The notes beneath the pieces were generated by a model, which saw only the letters and a program-made list of their open reading frames with translations, ran no database searches and had not been told where the DNA came from. Positions 11,113 through 22,430 of a DNA stretch of 64,000 nucleotides are shown piece by piece. Position 1 is the first letter of the stretch, and every line of letters begins with the position of its first letter. Origin of the DNA: Campanula takesimana (taxonomy: Eukaryota > Streptophyta > Magnoliopsida > Asterales > Campanulaceae); contig JAOWBW010000038.1 in NCBI GenBank assembly GCA_026119855.1, forward strand, positions 186,001 to 250,000, given 5' to 3'. Made by a program: the position numbers and the translations under genes.

Positions 11113-12690
11113 CGTTCATGTTGATTATTTCAATACCTAGATCATGCTATGTGTATATAAATTGTTTATGTGCCTTGCATGATGTGAATATTGGAATATA
11201 TGACGTTTATGTGTTATGTGATTTTATGTGGTTTATTGTTTCGCAACTTTAATCGCACGATTCAATCGCAATAAATAAATTATGATGGATTCAGAATTGT
11301 TGATTATTAATTTTTGATTGGATCAAAGTTTTAATAATCGGGGAAAAACGATTTTGAGACAAAATTTTCGAACTTGAAAATTCTGCACCTTCTGATGGCC
11401 ATGGGCGACCGCACAGAAGATTCTGGGCGGCCGCACATTTTTTGGGCGACCGCACAGATATTTTGGGCGGCCGCACAAAGGGATCAGAATGTCTGATTTT
11501 GGTCAAAAACAGAATTTGGATTTTTTCGAAAAAATTCAACAAAACCAGTAACAGAACCAGTCCAGACTTGCTGATCTGGAATGGGTTTTGGGTAGTTGGT
11601 TTGTGTGTGGATTTTGGGGTTTGATTTTCCTATTTGTTTTAGTCTTGTGATTCTAAGATTGGTTCAAGGTTTGGATGGCTAATCTGCGTTAATCGAGATT
11701 GTGTTTCCCAAACTTGATCGCAATCAAAGTTTCAAAGATAAAACGAAGTTAGAATTATGAAGAGTTCATAATTGCTAAAATTGAGAAACAAAGTTCTTGA
11801 TTCAATGATTGGAGATCCATGTGGAATTGTGAATGCAATTGGCCTACGTTCATCGAGACCATCTATTGCTTAGTTTCGGCCACATGGACTACTTTCTTGG
11901 TTTCTTGAATTAGTGCGGGATTGTGGTTGCCTAATGGCTTAGTTCGACCGCACTTCTTGTTGTCTTGATTTGGAGATAATAACCAAAGTTGAAATAGTCT
12001 CATCCTCATAATTATAGAGAAACTAATGATACATAAATATCATGCTTAAATTAATGGAGATTAATTTAGTGGCTAACTTGATGTGTAACATGTTTATATT
12101 ATGTGCTCATAAATGTGTTATATGCTATATGTGATGAACCTTCAAATAAAGTTTTAAGTCCTTCTTTGCCATGCCATGATTAAAACACTTGTTTATGCAT
12201 GGGTAATCTTGATGTGGGTTCGCCTCCGCGAGGTGCATTAATCTTATTCATGTATGAGCAAGATGAGGTTCATTAATTTAACGTGGGCTTGCCTCCGCAA
12301 GGTGCATTAAATTGAATGGTTCCTATGCGTTTAAAATGGTTGGACTTAATTAGGCGTCAAAACAGTTTTGGGCCTAGGCAAAAGATGAGATTAAACATGC
12401 TTTTTGAAATTGGATTTCTCAAAGAATCTCATAAAAGGATCTAAGAATCATATGGGATATGATTGACATGATTGTCTACCTAATTAATTTATTTTTGAGC
12501 GGTCCGCCTCCGTGGACTCAAAAGTTAAATTAAAGTTGGATCTTAGCCCAATTAAATTATATTATACATTGGATGTATATGAAGGTTATATAATTTAGTG
12601 GGAGTATTTTGTTTGAAAATACATTATCTATCTCTTTAATGAAAACCGGTACTTATTAAATTTTGGAATTTTTTTGCATATTTGTAGATA
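11113..12690 (+). other. Copia-1 untranslated leader
   Basis: About 1.6 kb without a long ORF. It contains two more GCGACCGCACAG / GGGCGGCCGCACA modules (11403-11437, 11444-11477). It also has a direct repeat of about 28 bp with GCCTCCGC(G/A)AGGTGCATTAA at about 12218-12241 and 12288-12310, and a third partial GCCTCCG unit near 12505. Confidence 0.7.
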
Positions 12691-15600
12691 ATGACTAATA
12701 ACACTCAATCAATGTCGTTGCGATCGATCCTTGAGAAGGATAAGCTCGAAGAGAATGGTACCAACTTTATGGATTTGATCCGTAGCATAAGAATCGTTCT
12801 TAGGCAATAAGATAAGTTGTACATTCTCGATGGGCCTCTCCCCGCTGAACCACCGCCTACTGCCCCTAGGGTAGAAAGAGACAATTACAAGAAACATCGT
12901 AATGATTCTAGAGATGTAAGTTGTCTCATGCTTGCTGCTATGTGTTCAAAACTCCAACAAAGTTTGGAACATTTGGAAGCCTATGAGATAGGCGTGGAGT
13001 TGAGAACCATGTTTCAAGAGCAAGCTAGGCAAGAGAGGTACAAGACCATTGTTGCATTCACTACTTGTAAAATGAATGAAGGGCAACAAGTGAGTTCTCA
13101 CTTTCTTAAAATGAAAGGTTATGTAGAGCACCTTGAGAAACTTGGCTATCCAATCCCATTGGAGCTAGCCACGGATCTCATTCTTAATTCATTGCCTAAA
13201 AGTTATAATCAGTTTGTAATGAATTATAACATGCATGGAATGGATAAGAATCTCTTTGAGTTGCATGGGATGCTCAAAACTGCAGAGATGAAAATTGTGG
13301 AGAAAGGTTCTCCCGTGCTCTTGGTTCATGATGGGAAGAAGGCTAATGCCAAAGGAAAGGATAAGAAAGTTATCAAACCCAAAATAAGCAAGGCAAAGGT
13401 TGTCAAGGCTTCTGAGGCAAAACCCGATTCACAAAAGGATGCAATCTGTTTCCATTGTCAAGAAATTGGTCATTGGAAACGTAATTGCAAGGCTTTCTTG
13501 GAAGAGCAAAAGAAGAAGAAGAGCAGTAAGGCTGCGTCGACTTCAGGTATCTATATGATAGATATTCTCCTTTCTACCACTGATTCTTGGGTATTGGATA
13601 CCAGATGTGGTTCTCACATTTGTCTAAATGTGCAGGGACTAAAGAATAGGAGACTGCTTAAAGAAGGTGAAGTAGATCTGCGCGTGGGGAATGGAGCAAG
13701 AGTTGCTGCATTAGCCGTAGGGACTTATGAAGTCACTTTACCTTCCGGATTAATTCTTGTTTTGAACAATTGTTATTATGTTCCGGATTTAAGCAGAAAT
13801 ATTATTTCAATTTCTTGTTTGGATAATGAAGGTTTCAAGTTTCTTATTGAGAATAAGAAATTTTCTATTTATTTAAATGATGTGCTTTATGGTATTGCTA
13901 ATTCATTTAATGGCCTTTATATCTTGGATGTCAAGAATGAAAATAATGACAATGTCTATCATGTAAATAAGAAATCTAAACCTAATGATGTAAATCATAC
14001 CTATTTATGGCATTACCGTCTTGGTCATATTAATGAGAAGCGTATCTCAAAACTCTATGGGAACGGACTTTTAGGTTCATGTGACCTCGAGTCATATGAT
14101 ACTTGTGAGTCGTGTCTTCTTGGAAAAATGACTAAGACACCTTTTACCAAGTTGGGTGAAAGGGCAAGCGACTTATTGGGGTTGATACATTCCGATGTAT
14201 GCGGACCATTAAGTAGCAATGCTAGGGGAGGATTTCAATACTTCATAACCTTCACTGATGATTATAGTAGATTTGGGTATGTTTACCTAATGAAACATAA
14301 AAGTGAAGCATTTGAGATATTTAGAATATTTCAAAATGAAGTAGAAAAACAAATTGGCAAAAGTATAAAAGCACTTCGATCAGATCGAGGTGGAGAATAC
14401 TTAAGTCAAGAATTTGATGATCATCTAAAGAAGTGTGGAATAGTTTCACAATTGACTCCACCTGGAACACCACAATGGAATGGTGTATCCGAGAGGAGGA
14501 ATCGGACTTTGTTAGACATGGTTCGATCAATGATGAGTCAAGTTGATCTTCCAATATCCTTTTGGGGTTACGCCCTAGAAACCGCTGCTTTCACACTAAA
14601 TCGTGTTCCAACTAAATCGGTTCAAAAGACTCCATATGAGATGTGGAGCGGAAAGAAGCCTCGTCTATCTTTCATGAAGATTTGGGGTTGTGAAGCTTTT
14701 GTTAAAAGACTTGTCTCAGACAAACTTGCACACAAATCTGATAAATGTATTTTCGTGGGATATCCTAAGGAAACTAGAGGATATTACTTTTACAACCGTG
14801 AGGACAACAAAGTGTTTGTTGCCCGAACTGGTGTCTTTCTAGAGAAAGAGTTTCTCTCCAAAGAAATCAGTGGGAGTAAAATAAATCTTGAAGAAATTCG
14901 AGACCCAGAAAATAACATTGAACTAATAGTGGAACAAGAACAAGAACCACAAGAAGTTGTGGAACCTGTTCAAAATACACAAGCAACTCGCAGATCTAGT
15001 AGGTTACGATCCGAGCCCGAGAGATATGGATTTCTCGTAACGGATAGTAATGAGGTAGAAATCATTGAGAATGATGAACCGTCAACCTACCAAGAGGTGA
15101 TGTCTTCTCCTGATTCGGACAAGTGGCTTGGAGCCATGGAATCCGAATTGCAATCCATGCAAGACAATCAAGTTTGGAATTTGATTGATGCACCCGAAGG
15201 TGTAAAAACCATAGGATGCAAATGGGTCTTCAAGAAGAAGACTGACATGGATGGGAAGGTGCATACTTACAAAGCTAGACTTGTAGCGAAAGGTTATAGG
15301 CAAGTTCATGGTATTGACTATGATGAGACCTTTTCACCCATAGCAATGATCAAGTCTATAAGAATTTTGCTTGCCATTGCCGCATATCATGACTATGAAA
15401 TATGGCAAATGGACGTCAAAACCGCTTTCCTGAATGGAAAACTCCAAGAGGATGTGTATATGACACAACCAGAAGGTTTTGAACAAGATTCTAAGGTATG
15501 CAAATTGCAAAGATCCATCTATGGATTGAAGCAAGCTTCTAGGAGTTGGAATCTCCGTTTTGATGAATCGGTCAAAGAGTTTGGTTTCATCAAGAACGAA

Positions 15601-16650
15601 GATGAGCCTTGTGTATACAAGAAGATTAGTGGGAGCATAGTGCTATTCCTTATTTTATATGTGGATGGCATATTGCTCATTGGAAACGACATTCCTACAC
15701 TTCAGTCTGTGAAGACTTGGTTAAGAAAGTGCTTCGCAATGAAAGATATGGGTAAAGCCGCATATATTCTTGGCATTAAGATCTATAGAGATAGATCAAG
15801 GAGGCTACTTGGTTTAAGCCAAAGTACATACATTGACAAGGTCATTAGAAGATTCCGTATGGAAAATTCTAAGAGAGGCACCTTGCCCGTGTTACATGGA
15901 GTTTCTCTAAGCAAGACTCAATGTCTTAAGACAAACGATGAGCGTGAGAAAATGAATGATGTTCCATATGCTTCGGCAATTGGGTCCATCATGTATGCCA
16001 TGATTTGTACTAGGCCGGATGTATCTTATGCTTTGAGCATGACAAGTAGATACCAATCCGACCCTGGCGAAAATCACTGGATAACTGTAAAAGTGATTCT
16101 TAAGTACTTGAGAAGAACTAAAGACTCGTTTTTGGTCTATGGAGGAATGGAAGATGATCTCGTTGTAAATGCTTACACGGATGCAAGCTTTCAAACCGAC
16201 AAAGATGATAGCCGATCGCAATCGGGTTTTGTGTTTATGTTAAATGGTGGAGCTGTAAGCTGGAAGAGTTCCAAGCAAAGTACAACCGCTGATTCTACAA
16301 CAGAAGCTGAGTATATTGCTGCATCGGATGCTGCAAAAGAAGCTGTTTGGATTAAGAAGTTCATAACAGAACTTGAAGTGGTTCCTAGCATTGCTAATCC
16401 AATAGACCTTTATTGTGATAATAATGGTGCTATTGCTCAAGCAAAGGAACCAAGAGCACATCAGAAATCCAAACACATACTTAAGCGTTTTCATATCATT
16501 CGAGAGATCGTTGATAGGGGAGACGTAAATATATGCAGAGTACCTACTGATGACAATGTTGCGGACCCGCTGACAAAGGGACTTCCACAAGCTAAACATG
16601 ATGGTCATGTTAGGTCCATGGGTATTAGATACATGGGAGATTGGGCCTAG
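12691..16650 (+). pseudogene. Copia-1 gag-pol polyprotein with catalytic lesions
   Basis: 1319 codons in one frame from ATG 12691 to TAG, except for one in-frame TAA at 12808-12810. Domain order is gag, CCHC knuckle CFHCQEIGHWKRNC (codons 253-266), protease, GAG-pre-integrase HHCC, integrase D502-D565-E601 with exact D35E spacing, reverse transcriptase and RNase H. The protease site reads DTR (303-305) where the family has DTG or DSG. The RT catalytic box reads YVDG (990-993) where the family has YVDD. So the frame looks almost complete but the two key enzymes carry changes at active-site residues. Order and motifs are seen; loss of activity is inferred. Confidence 0.92.
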
Positions 16651-16664
16651 GGCAAGTGGGAGAT
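16651..16664 (+). promoter_or_regulatory. Copia-1 polypurine tract
   Basis: GGCAAGTGGGAGAT directly before the 3' LTR and right after the polyprotein stop codon. Confidence 0.85.
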
Positions 16665-18152
16665 TGTTGGTAGTGGTGCCCTAGGCACGTTTAATAAACG
16701 TTGTAATTGTTATCATTTATTTCATATCAATAAAGAGATGTTTTTGATTATTATTATTGTTCATGTTTACTTATAATAATATCCGTCCCTAGTACTTGTT
16801 AAGCACTAGTACAAAGGCTAAATGATCATGCGATGATCATGTTAGATTTATGGGTACTTGTTTGGAACAAGGTACTGGACATGACCCGCTGTATGAGATT
16901 TATGTCATGGTCTATGTCGAACATATATCTCATATTAGTTATGTCATTTGAATCCTTAGACATGAAGTTATTATAGTCTTCCACTTGATGAACATTAGTT
17001 TGACATATTCAAACGCTACCTTTAACCGGGAAGTTATAAAGGGTATGATTGGCATAATCGGATTCACGTAGGGAAGAATAATAAGCTAAATGGATTTGTC
17101 CCTCTTCGGAGAGATGTCAAGCTTGGGCCTCTCGTAGGAATGGTGTTGATGAAATGTTCGGCCGGACTCAAATGAATTGATTGGATCAATGGCATTTGGA
17201 TTATCAACATATTCGGAATCGAGAAAGTATTGAACAAAACAAGTTGACTGTTTGACCATGACTTGTATTCAATGACGTCGAGGACAAAGGGATTATGACA
17301 TATTCTAAAGGAATGCGAACTTGTATCTAGTTATACTATTTGGGTAGGTATGACGGTTTGCTAGAACCTAATCATATCTTATGGTTTCATGTTTGAACCC
17401 ATTGCCAACTTAGTATAATCCTAGAGGGTCACACACAATAGAACGAATCTTTAAAAGGACTAAATTGGAATTTTAGAAATTCTTGACATTTTGGGGAAGT
17501 GGGTGACCGCACAGTGTCGACTGGGCGGCCGCACACTTAGCTCAGATTTGTACCAGTTTGTTTCAGATAAATGTGCGACCGCACAGTGTATTCTGGGCGG
17601 CCGCACAGTACTGTCGACTGGCACTTTCCTAATTCAATTTGGAATGTCTTTTGACACAAGATTCCTATTTGGAATAGGTCTTGCTTGTGTATAAAAGGAT
17701 GAGTTCGGCCAGAACTTCAGTGATAGCCTTTTGTGAGTCTCCAAAGAGTTTGAGAGAGGTTTTACTTTGTTCTAAGACATCCTTGGTCAAAGAACAAAAT
17801 AATACACAAAAGAGAAAATTCCATATAGTTCAAATTCATTGTGAAAACGTGTTTCACAATTTGGTCTAGCAACCAAGATCAAAGAAGTTCCTTTGATATT
17901 CGTTCGAAGTGTGGATACCGCTAGAGGGTGAAAATCATCATCTTCAAAGTTCGTGTTCAAGCTTTGTGATCGTGATCAAGTCTTCAAATCTCCACCAAAG
18001 ACCAAGAGAAAATTTAATAGCCATCAAGGGTTAGTTTTATCCTATATTCATGTTATTGTATTTGATTTAATCATATGAACGGATCTATGGGCTTTGGGTT
18101 TCAAAATTTTAAATGCTAAATTCCGCTGCGCATGTTACTACGAAACCCAACA
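16665..18152 (+). repeat. Copia-1 3' LTR
   Basis: 1488 bp and nearly identical to the 5' LTR. The paired GACCGCACAG / GGCGGCCGCACA modules are at 17501-17536 and 17574-17609. Confidence 0.93.
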
Positions 18153-18157
18153 GTCCA

Positions 18158-19278
18158 AGACCAACTTTCTAACCGCCCTGGGTCATGCGGGATTGGCTAT
18201 GGCTGAGGTTAGTGTTTCATTTTCCTTGTTTAACCCGACGTGCTCTTTCTTTTTATATATCGATCCTCTGGCCTTCTGACCCCTCATCCCGGTTTTAATA
18301 TAATCTTCACTTGCTCTTTTATTAAAACAGGTTAGCAATGACCTGCTATATATGCGGTCTCAGTATGAAGCTGAAGTTGCTTTGGCCGCAGCGAGGGGGA
18401 AGAAATTGGCGGAGGCGAATGATGAGATTGCCCGCTTGTCCAAGGTCTTGGAGGGCTCGGGAGAGGAGCTTAAAAATAAAGATGCCGAGTTGATGACTGC
18501 AGTGATGGAGAACTCTAAATTGAGCAACGATCTCGACGCAGCTCGCGAGGCCAAAGACCGAGCTGAGGCTGAAAAAACAACTGTTGAGTCTGAGAAGCAA
18601 CGACTTGAAGCTCGCCTGGCCGAGGCTGACGAGCGGTTGGAGGAGGAGAGGGAGAAGAACAGGAGCTTATCTGAAAAATTTGATGAGCTAGATGGCAAGG
18701 TTTTGGATGCCATGCGCTTTGAGAAAGACCGGGAGCTCGTTCTGAAAGAAGAGCGAGGGAAAGACGTGGCCGAGTTTGAGGCGTCCGATTCTTATAGAGA
18801 GAAGGTGGAGGAAGCAGTCATAGAGAAATATAACTCAGCTCTCCATACAGTAGGTCGTAATCTGGCAGCTACGGGCAAATACAGTGCACAAGAGATTGCG
18901 ATTCTTTGCTCCATTACGGCCTCAGACCCTCAATGCTTTTCTGGCCATGCTTTAGTGCCTTTTACTACGGACCAACTCTCCGAGCTTCCCGAGTCTGTCA
19001 GATCAACTCTCCCTCTCGTCTCTCCGGTCACTGTCCAAGATCTTCTTTCCACTATTGATGGAATCAGATATTCTGCCGAGGGAACCTTGCCTCTTGTCGC
19101 AGCTTTGGAGAAAACTTTTGGCCCCAGCGGCCCGTACATCGATGGTATGGTTCTTCCTTACTCTCTTTATGCCTCCGCACTTGCTGATACTTCTCAGGAT
19201 CAGTCTGGATCTGTACCTGACATTGATGCCTCTGCCTCTGTTCCAGAGATGGAGAATGCTCCTCCCCCGGCCTCTTGA
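18158..19278 (+). pseudogene. Retand-type aORF, 3' part (coiled coil)
   Basis: Resumes in frame after the Copia-1 insertion. The exon runs to 18207 (ends AMAE), intron 18208-18330 (GTTAGT ... AAACAG), and the last exon runs 18331-19278. The final exon starts VSNDLLYMRSQ and has about 160 residues of heptad-like, Glu/Lys/Ala-rich coiled coil. A globular C-terminal part with no recognised motif follows, with an acidic, Pro-ending tail. Together with 7347-9590 it forms one interrupted protein. The insertion separates the two halves by 8.6 kb, so it is unlikely to be expressed whole. Confidence 0.65.
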
Positions 19279-19485
19279 AGATCAGACCGGGTTGCACCCT
19301 GGGGATTTTTGTAATAGTGTAGGTCCGGACATTTTCGAACAAGTAATTTTTTGGTTTGTATAAGTATATTTATTTCCAGCTTTGTCATTGATTTCCTCTC
19401 TTGCGTGTTCTTTTGCTATCGCTCTTTTGATTACATAGCTTAGAAGGTTTGCTCTTGTATGAACTATCTTTGTTTCCATGCATGC

Positions 19486-19900
19486 GATCTAGCTCGAGGG
19501 CGTATGGCCGCGCCTTCTCCCACTTTTGTCTTGCTCGAGGGCGTATGACATGGGCCATGCGGTCTAGCTCGAGGGCGTATGACCACGCATCTTGGGTTTA
19601 GGAATATTTCATAAAAAAAATATTTTTACCAAGGAATTTGTTCTCCCATTTTGTCTAGCTCAAGGTCGTAAGACATGGGCCCTGCGGTCTAGCTCGAGGG
19701 CGTATGACCGCGCATCTTGGGTTTAGGAATATTTCATAAGAAAATATTTTTACCAAGGAATTTGTTCTCTCATTTTGTCTAGCTCAAGGGCGTAAGACAT
19801 GGGCCCTGCGGTCTAGCTCGAGGGCGTATGACCGTGCATCGTTCGTAGACTTGCAAACGGCATCCGCATCGCGGGCGTGCGGTCTAGCTCGAGAGAACAT
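19486..19900 (-). repeat. Retand-like UTR tandem repeat, about 125-bp unit
   Basis: Units starting GGTCTAGCTCGAGGGCGTATGAC recur at 19561, 19686 and 19810, each with an internal half-unit TGTCTAGCTCAAGG(G/T)CGTAAGAC. Tandem repeats in this position are typical of Tat-lineage elements. Confidence 0.85.
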
Positions 19901-20104
19901 GACCGCACTTAGAGAACGAACATACTTGAGTAATTTCAGAGAAACGATAGCAGTATTATTTTACTTACTCGAACAGATTACAATGCGATTTCGTTTACAA
20001 TACATGAGTAATTCCCCAATTTCTAACTGCTATTGATTGCAAAAAGATTTCAAGGTCTACAATTCTGTCTTCTAAGGGTAATATTTCTTCAGATGATCAC
20101 TATG

Positions 20105-21370
20105 TCAGGCGTTTTTCAAGTCTTTTCCTTCTGCTGTTAAAAGCCTGTAGGTTCCCTCTTTGATCACGCGGGCAATCTGATAAGGGCCTTCCCAGTTGGG
20201 CGAAAGCTTGTTGTATCCGGGCTGCCTCCCTGTGACTTCAACATTCCTCAGAACCCAGTCTCCCACGGCAAACGATCTCTTGTTCACCCTTTTGTCATGA
20301 TGAACTTTGGCCTTCTGCTTGTAATTGACCATCTTCGCTCGTGCTTCCAACCGTTTTTCTTCGGTAGAGTCTAAGTCTTTTCTGCGGGCTCCCTCATTCT
20401 CTGTTTCATTAAATTGGGCGACCCTATAGGTGGGCAAGGCTACTTCCACAGGTGCGACCGCCTCCGATCCATATGTCAGGGAAAAAGGGGTTTCTCCCGT
20501 TGAGTTCCTTGTCGTGGTTCGGACAACCCATAGAGCAGTACTGAGCTCTTCCATCCAGCGACCACTCCTTCCCTTCAAACTTTTGTGCAAAGCGGTCATG
20601 AGCAACTTGTTCGCGGCCTCGGCCTGTCCATTTCCCTGCGGTCTTGCGACTGAGGATTGTCGATGTTCCACTTTGAGTCTCTTGCACTCCGCCGTAAACT
20701 TGCTTTGAAATTGGGGTCCGTGATCGGAGACAATAGCACGCGGTAGACCAAACCGACAGAATATGTGATCGTGGATGAATTTGATAATACTTGCTTCCGT
20801 AGTACTAGTCAGCGCTTTTGCCTCAACCCATTTTGTGAAATAATCCACTGCAACCACTACCATTCGCGCTCCCCCGGGCGCTTTTGGATAAGACCCAATC
20901 AAATCAATCCCCCACATATCAAATGGCCAAGTTGGGACTACCAAACACTGCTTGGTGGACGGATGCCTTGGTATGTTGGCGAACCTCTGGCACTGATCAC
21001 ATTTGCGGACGTAGTCCTCTGCATCTCTTTTCATTGTTGGCCAATAATACCCGAGGAATCTGATTTTATCGGATAGTGTCCGGGCTCCGGGATGCCCTCC
21101 ACACACGCCTTCGTGAACTTCGTATAACAAGTTGGTGACTGTTTCGGACTTGACACACCTCAGCAGCGGTTTGGTGAAGGATCTCCGATAGAGCACGCCA
21201 TCAATGATCGTGTATCTAGCGGCCTGTTTCATCAAGACTCTTGCCTGGTCATGGTCGTTGGGGAGGGTTTGCTGCTCGATATACTCCCTAATATCGTCAA
21301 CCCAATCTTTTTCCGACTCTCCAATTTGGTGGATCTCTATCCTGTCAATGGCTGGGCGCTCGATATACTC
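20105..21370 (-). pseudogene. Gypsy (Tat-lineage) integrase, 5'-truncated pol
   Basis: Reads without interruption from 21370 to the stop at 20105. It starts in the linker after RNase H (EYIERPAIDRIEI). The integrase HHCC zinc finger follows (HEGVCGGH ... CDQC), then the catalytic core with GIDLIG, IVSDHGPQF and PQGNGQAEA giving the D, D and E. A C-terminal domain (GDWVLRNVE ... LSPNWEGPY) follows and there is no chromodomain, consistent with the Tat lineage. The integrase looks complete, but the protease, RT and most of RNase H are lost, so it is a fragment of a polyprotein. Confidence 0.9.
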
Positions 21371-21459
21371 TAATTTTTCTTATCAATTTGATGGAAATGG
21401 TATTTTATTTTTGGAAGTGTGTATTTTGTAGTGGGATGCCTTAAATGATAAAGCGTGCA

Positions 21460-22430
21460 TTTTGTAGTTGACAAATGAGCTCTAACAACTTTTCTGATAA
21501 GTTAATTGCTGGAGTTGATCGTGTTCTTAGTAGTTTAGTTGATAACTGAGAATTTACTGATAAGTTGTCGATTATTTGGTCGTCGGAGTTGGTGGTCGCC
21601 GGAGTTAATTGTGTTCTTAGTAGTTTAGTTGACAACTGAGAACTTGCTGATAAGTTCTATGTTGTTTAGTCGCCTGAGTTGGTGGTCGTCGGAGTTGATC
21701 TTGTTCTTACTTGTTTAGTTGACAACTGACAACATACTAATAAGTTCTCAATTGTTTGGTCGTTAGAGTTGGTGGCCGCTGGAGTTAATCGTGTTCTTAG
21801 TAGTTTAGTTGACAACTGAGAAATTACTGAAATTGTTTGGTCGTCGGAGTTGGTTGCCGGAGTTGGTGGTTGCCGGAGTTAATCGTTCTTAGTAGTTTAG
21901 TTGATAGTTGAGAACTTACTGATAAGTTCTCGACTATTTGGTCGCCTGAGTTGGTCGTCGGAATTGGTGATCGTCGAGTTAATCGTGTTTTTAGTAGTTT
22001 AGTTGACGGTTGGGAACTAATTGAGGATTTATCACTTTTACAATGAAAACGTGATAAATGATAAATTCTTAGTAGTTTAGGTGACAACTGAGAACTTACT
22101 GATAAGTTCTCAACTATTTGGTCGCCGGGGTTAGTCGCCGGAGAGGTGATTGCCGGAGTTGTTCGTATTCTTACTAGTTTAGTTGACAACTGAGAACTTA
22201 CTGATAAGTTCTCAACTGTTTTGGTCGCCGGATTTGGTAGTCGCCGGAGTTGTTTATGTTCTTAGTAGTTTAGTTGACAACTGAGAACTTACTGATAAGT
22301 TCTCAGTTGTTTGGTCGCGGGAGTTGGTGGTCGCCGGAGTTGTTTGTGTTATTAGTAGTTTAGTTGACAACTGGGAACTTACTGATAAGTTCTCAATTGT
22401 TTGGTTGTTGGAAGGTCACTGAAGCTAAAA
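21460..22430. repeat. 90-bp minisatellite, about 10 copies
   Basis: The marker TTAGTAGTTTAG recurs near 21528, 21618, 21708, 21798, 21889, 21991, 22070, 22172, 22262 and 22352, mostly 90 bp apart. Each unit has GTTGACAACTGAGAACTTACTG, then TAAGTTCTC, then GGTCGCCGGAGTTGGTGG. It starts about 90 bp from the broken end of the Retand-like element. Confidence 0.9.

Larger units (their letters stand above)
9591..18152 (+). mobile_element. Copia-1: full-length Ty1/copia retrotransposon
   Basis: LTRs 9591-11097 and 16665-18152 start TGTTGG and end CCAACA. The TSD is GTCCA (9586-9590 and 18153-18157). The primer site follows the 5' LTR, and a polypurine tract precedes the 3' LTR. By eye the LTRs differ by about 15 substitutions, a 19-bp duplication in the 5' LTR (near 10891-10930) and a few single-base indels, so insertion was fairly recent. 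It carries one polyprotein ORF and sits within the aORF of the Retand-like element. Confidence 0.95.
6037..21370 (-). mobile_element. Truncated Tat/Retand-like Gypsy retrotransposon
   Basis: Minus-strand order from right to left is RNase H-integrase linker, integrase, tandem-repeat UTR, antisense ORF, polypurine tract and 3' LTR. Gag, protease, RT and the 5' LTR are missing beyond 21370, where the sequence turns abruptly into unrelated AT-rich and minisatellite DNA. GCTCGATATACTC occurs at the break (about 21358-21370) and 86 bp inside it (about 21272-21284). Copia-1 is nested inside at 9591-18152. Confidence 0.75.

Noticed and set aside
18360..18713. Minus-strand Ser/Ala-rich frame
   Set aside because: It is the reverse shadow of the aORF coiled coil.
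21460..22430. CRISPR-like regular repeats
   Set aside because: Units are about 90 bp, diverged, directly adjacent with no unique spacers, and the sequence is a plant nuclear genome; it is a minisatellite.
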